From assembly GCA_026417425.1 (NCBI GenBank), contig JAOADF010000079.1, forward strand, positions 1-7,653: a DNA stretch of 7,653 bases, in the 5' to 3' direction. Position 1 is the first letter of the stretch. Every line of letters starts with the position of its first letter. The DNA comes from Dictyoglomaceae bacterium (GTDB taxonomy: Bacteria; Dictyoglomota; Dictyoglomia; Dictyoglomales; Dictyoglomaceae). The notes under the pieces were generated by a model. That model was not told the DNA's origin and did not search any database. It worked only from the letters and a program-made list of their open reading frames with translations. This document shows, piece by piece, positions 6,534-7,653 of this stretch. Made by a program: the position numbers and the translations under genes.

Positions 6534-7577
6534 TTATGGATAAAAACTTATATTTTTTAGTCCTTCATCTTCTTCAAATCCAAAAATTATGTTCATATTT
6601 TGTACTGCTTGTCCCGATGCTCCTTTAATTAAGTTATCTATAACAGAGATAATAATTATTCTCTTTGTTCTTTCATCTACCACAAAGCCTATATCACAAA
6701 AATTAGTACCTAAAACATTTTTTGTGATAGGTAGGATTTCCCGTGGTAATATTCTTATAAATTTTTCCTTCTCATAAAAATTTTTATATAATTCTAAGAT
6801 TTCTTCGTAGATAATTTTTCCCTGCAATTTCCCATAAATAGTGCTAAGAATTCCCCTGTTAACAGGGATAAGATGGGGAGTGAAAGAAATTCTTAATTCT
6901 TTTTTTGCTATAAGGCTTAATTCTTGTTCTATTTCGGGAATATGGCGATGATTCGGGATACTATAAGCCTTTATATTTTCATTGACCTCACAGAAGTGAG
7001 TATTTAAGGAAAGAGATCTTCCTGCCCCAGATACTCCAGATTTTGAGTCAATTATGATGCTTTCTTCGTCTATTAAATTTTCCTTCAATAAAGGAGCGAG
7101 AGCTAAAATGATACTTGTAGGATAACATCCTGGATTTGCAATAATTTTTGAGTTTTTAATTTCATTTCTATAGATTTCACAAAGTCCATATACTGTAAAA
7201 GGCAATAAATCCTTTGCAGTATGTTCTATTTTGTACCATTCTTCATAAATTTTGGGATTTTTAATTCTGAAATCTGCTCCTAAATCTATCAAAACTTTCC
7301 CCTTTTTAAATACCTCTTTAGCAATATTCATGGCATGACCATGGGGAAGAGCAGTAAATATACAGTCAGATTTTTCGACAATTTCTTCTATATTTTCTTC
7401 TTCACAAAGATAATCTAAAAAACTATGAAAATGAGGATAAACTTCGGAAAAAGATTTTCCAATATAACTTTGAGAGGTTAAGGATACAAATTCTACCTTA
7501 GGGTGAAATCTCAAAATTCTGACAAGTTCCACCCCTGTATATCCTGTTGCTCCCAATACACTTACCTTTAATTTCAT
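6534..7577 (-). CDS. argC: N-acetyl-gamma-glutamyl-phosphate reductase
   Basis: This 347-residue type-1 ArgC reduces N-acetylglutamyl phosphate to the semialdehyde with NADPH. An N-terminal nucleotide-binding fold carries LGATGYTGVELVR (8-20). TALPHGHAM (75-83) and LGADFRI (99-105) follow. The catalytic Cys151 lies in NPGCYPTS (148-155). SKSGVSGAGR (178-187), the conserved PNHRHIPEIEQ (208-218) with the His proposed as acid/base, TPHLIPVNRG (233-242) and DNLIKGASGQAVQN (314-327) complete the signature. Length is normal and no key residue is missing. It is the first gene of the operon. The ribosome binding site is the moderate AGAGGG (7589-7584), six bases before the ATG, weaker than those of the downstream genes. 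The next gene, argJ, begins 15 bases after its stop. Confidence 0.96.
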   Translation of the reverse strand: MKLKVSVLGATGYTGVELVRILRFHPKVEFVSLTSQSYIGKSFSEVYPHFHSFLDYLCEEENIEEIVEKSDCIFTALPHGHAMNIAKEVFKKGKVLIDLGADFRIKNPKIYEEWYKIEHTAKDLLPFTVYGLCEIYRNEIKNSKIIANPGCYPTSIILALAPLLKENLIDEESIIIDSKSGVSGAGRSLSLNTHFCEVNENIKAYSIPNHRHIPEIEQELSLIAKKELRISFTPHLIPVNRGILSTIYGKLQGKIIYEEILELYKNFYEKEKFIRILPREILPITKNVLGTNFCDIGFVVDERTKRIIIISVIDNLIKGASGQAVQNMNIIFGFEEDEGLKNISFYP

Positions 7578-7597
7578 GTTTTGCCCTCTGACTTCTT

Positions 7598-7618
7598 TAA
7601 AATTAATTTAAAATTTTA
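7598..7618. repeat. AT-only inverted repeat over the argC -10/start region
   Basis: TAAAATT (7598-7604) and AATTTTA (7612-7618) are perfect 7-bp arms around a 7-base centre. The right arm covers the argC -10 box, and the predicted transcription start (near 7606) falls in the centre. An operator in this place would block the polymerase. It does not clearly match the published ARG box pattern, and pure A/T dyads arise by chance in such DNA, so operator function is only a possibility. Confidence 0.25.
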
Positions 7619-7641
7619 CTACTGATTATTTATAAAAACAA
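7613..7641 (-). promoter_or_regulatory. Promoter of the argCJBD operon
   Basis: On the minus strand TTGTTT (7641-7636) and TAAAAT (7618-7613) are separated by exactly 17 bases, with four and five of six consensus matches. Transcription would start near 7606 and leave a leader of about 29 bases before the argC ATG. That is too short for a T-box, attenuator or riboswitch, so any regulation at this promoter would be by a DNA-binding protein. Confidence 0.6.
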
Positions 7642-7642
7642 T

Positions 7643-7652
7643 AGGGAGGGTG
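7643..7652 (+). promoter_or_regulatory. Possible ribosome binding site of a divergent gene beyond the right edge
   Basis: AGGGAGGGTG at the extreme right edge resembles the AAGGAGGTG anti-16S complement and is G-rich against a very A/T-rich background. It would serve a plus-strand gene starting just outside the window and diverging from argC. No coding sequence is visible to confirm it. Confidence 0.3.
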
Positions 7653-7653
7653 C

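Noticed and set aside
5824..6777. Plus-strand open frames opposite argJ and argC
   Set aside because: They are antisense to conserved enzymes, with no start signals and no recognisable protein character.
7619..7641. TTATTTATAA-like sequence as an ARG box between the argC -35 and -10
   Set aside because: It lacks the TGAAT/ATTCA half-sites of the known ARG box; the match is no better than expected in A/T-rich DNA.
1..7653. CRISPR array, tRNA, rRNA, insertion sequence or phage genes
   Set aside because: No regularly spaced repeats, cloverleaf-like GC-rich segments, transposase motifs or terminal inverted repeats were seen; the longest gene-free stretch is only 123 bases.

Overview
The window is strongly AT-rich (about 30% G+C by eye). 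Arginine is mostly AGA, the proteins are rich in Lys/Glu/Ile, and genes are tightly packed with strong AAGGAGG-type ribosome binding sites. This fits a low-GC, possibly thermophilic anaerobe, such as a Dictyoglomus-like or thermophilic Firmicute lineage. The genus is a guess from composition and gene content; nothing in the window proves it.

Layout: (1) At the left edge, a minus-strand gene of unknown function runs off the window (1-152). (2) A 123-bp divergent promoter region (153-275) separates it from a plus-strand run of three genes: a TIM-barrel sugar-phosphate isomerase/epimerase-like protein (276-1067), a 12-helix MFS transporter (1089-2447) and a YlmH-type S4 RNA-binding protein (2451-3221). 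A near-perfect extended -10 promoter lies directly before the MFS gene, which has no Shine-Dalgarno sequence and is a candidate leaderless gene. (3) The plus-strand run meets, tail to tail, a minus-strand arginine operon transcribed argC (7577) - argJ - argB - argD (3218). The ylmH and argD stop codons overlap by four bases (TTAA), and a 9-bp inverted repeat straddles them. (4) The right edge holds the argC promoter and probably the ribosome binding site of a divergent gene that starts outside the window.

How the genes work together: ArgB phosphorylates N-acetylglutamate, ArgC reduces it to the semialdehyde, ArgD transaminates it to N-acetylornithine, and ArgJ releases ornithine while returning the acetyl group to glutamate. 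This is the acetyl-recycling route from glutamate to ornithine. No argA, argF, argG, argH or carAB is present here. The left-hand TIM-barrel and MFS pair looks like a small uptake/metabolism unit for an unidentified carbohydrate or polyol. The ylmH homologue is a translation/ribosome-associated factor that appears to ride on the MFS transcript.

The window is mostly ordinary housekeeping and biosynthesis. I did not find a convincing new system. The points most worth a second look are the leaderless-looking MFS gene, the loss of one metal ligand in the TIM-barrel protein, and the dyad across the overlapping convergent stop codons.
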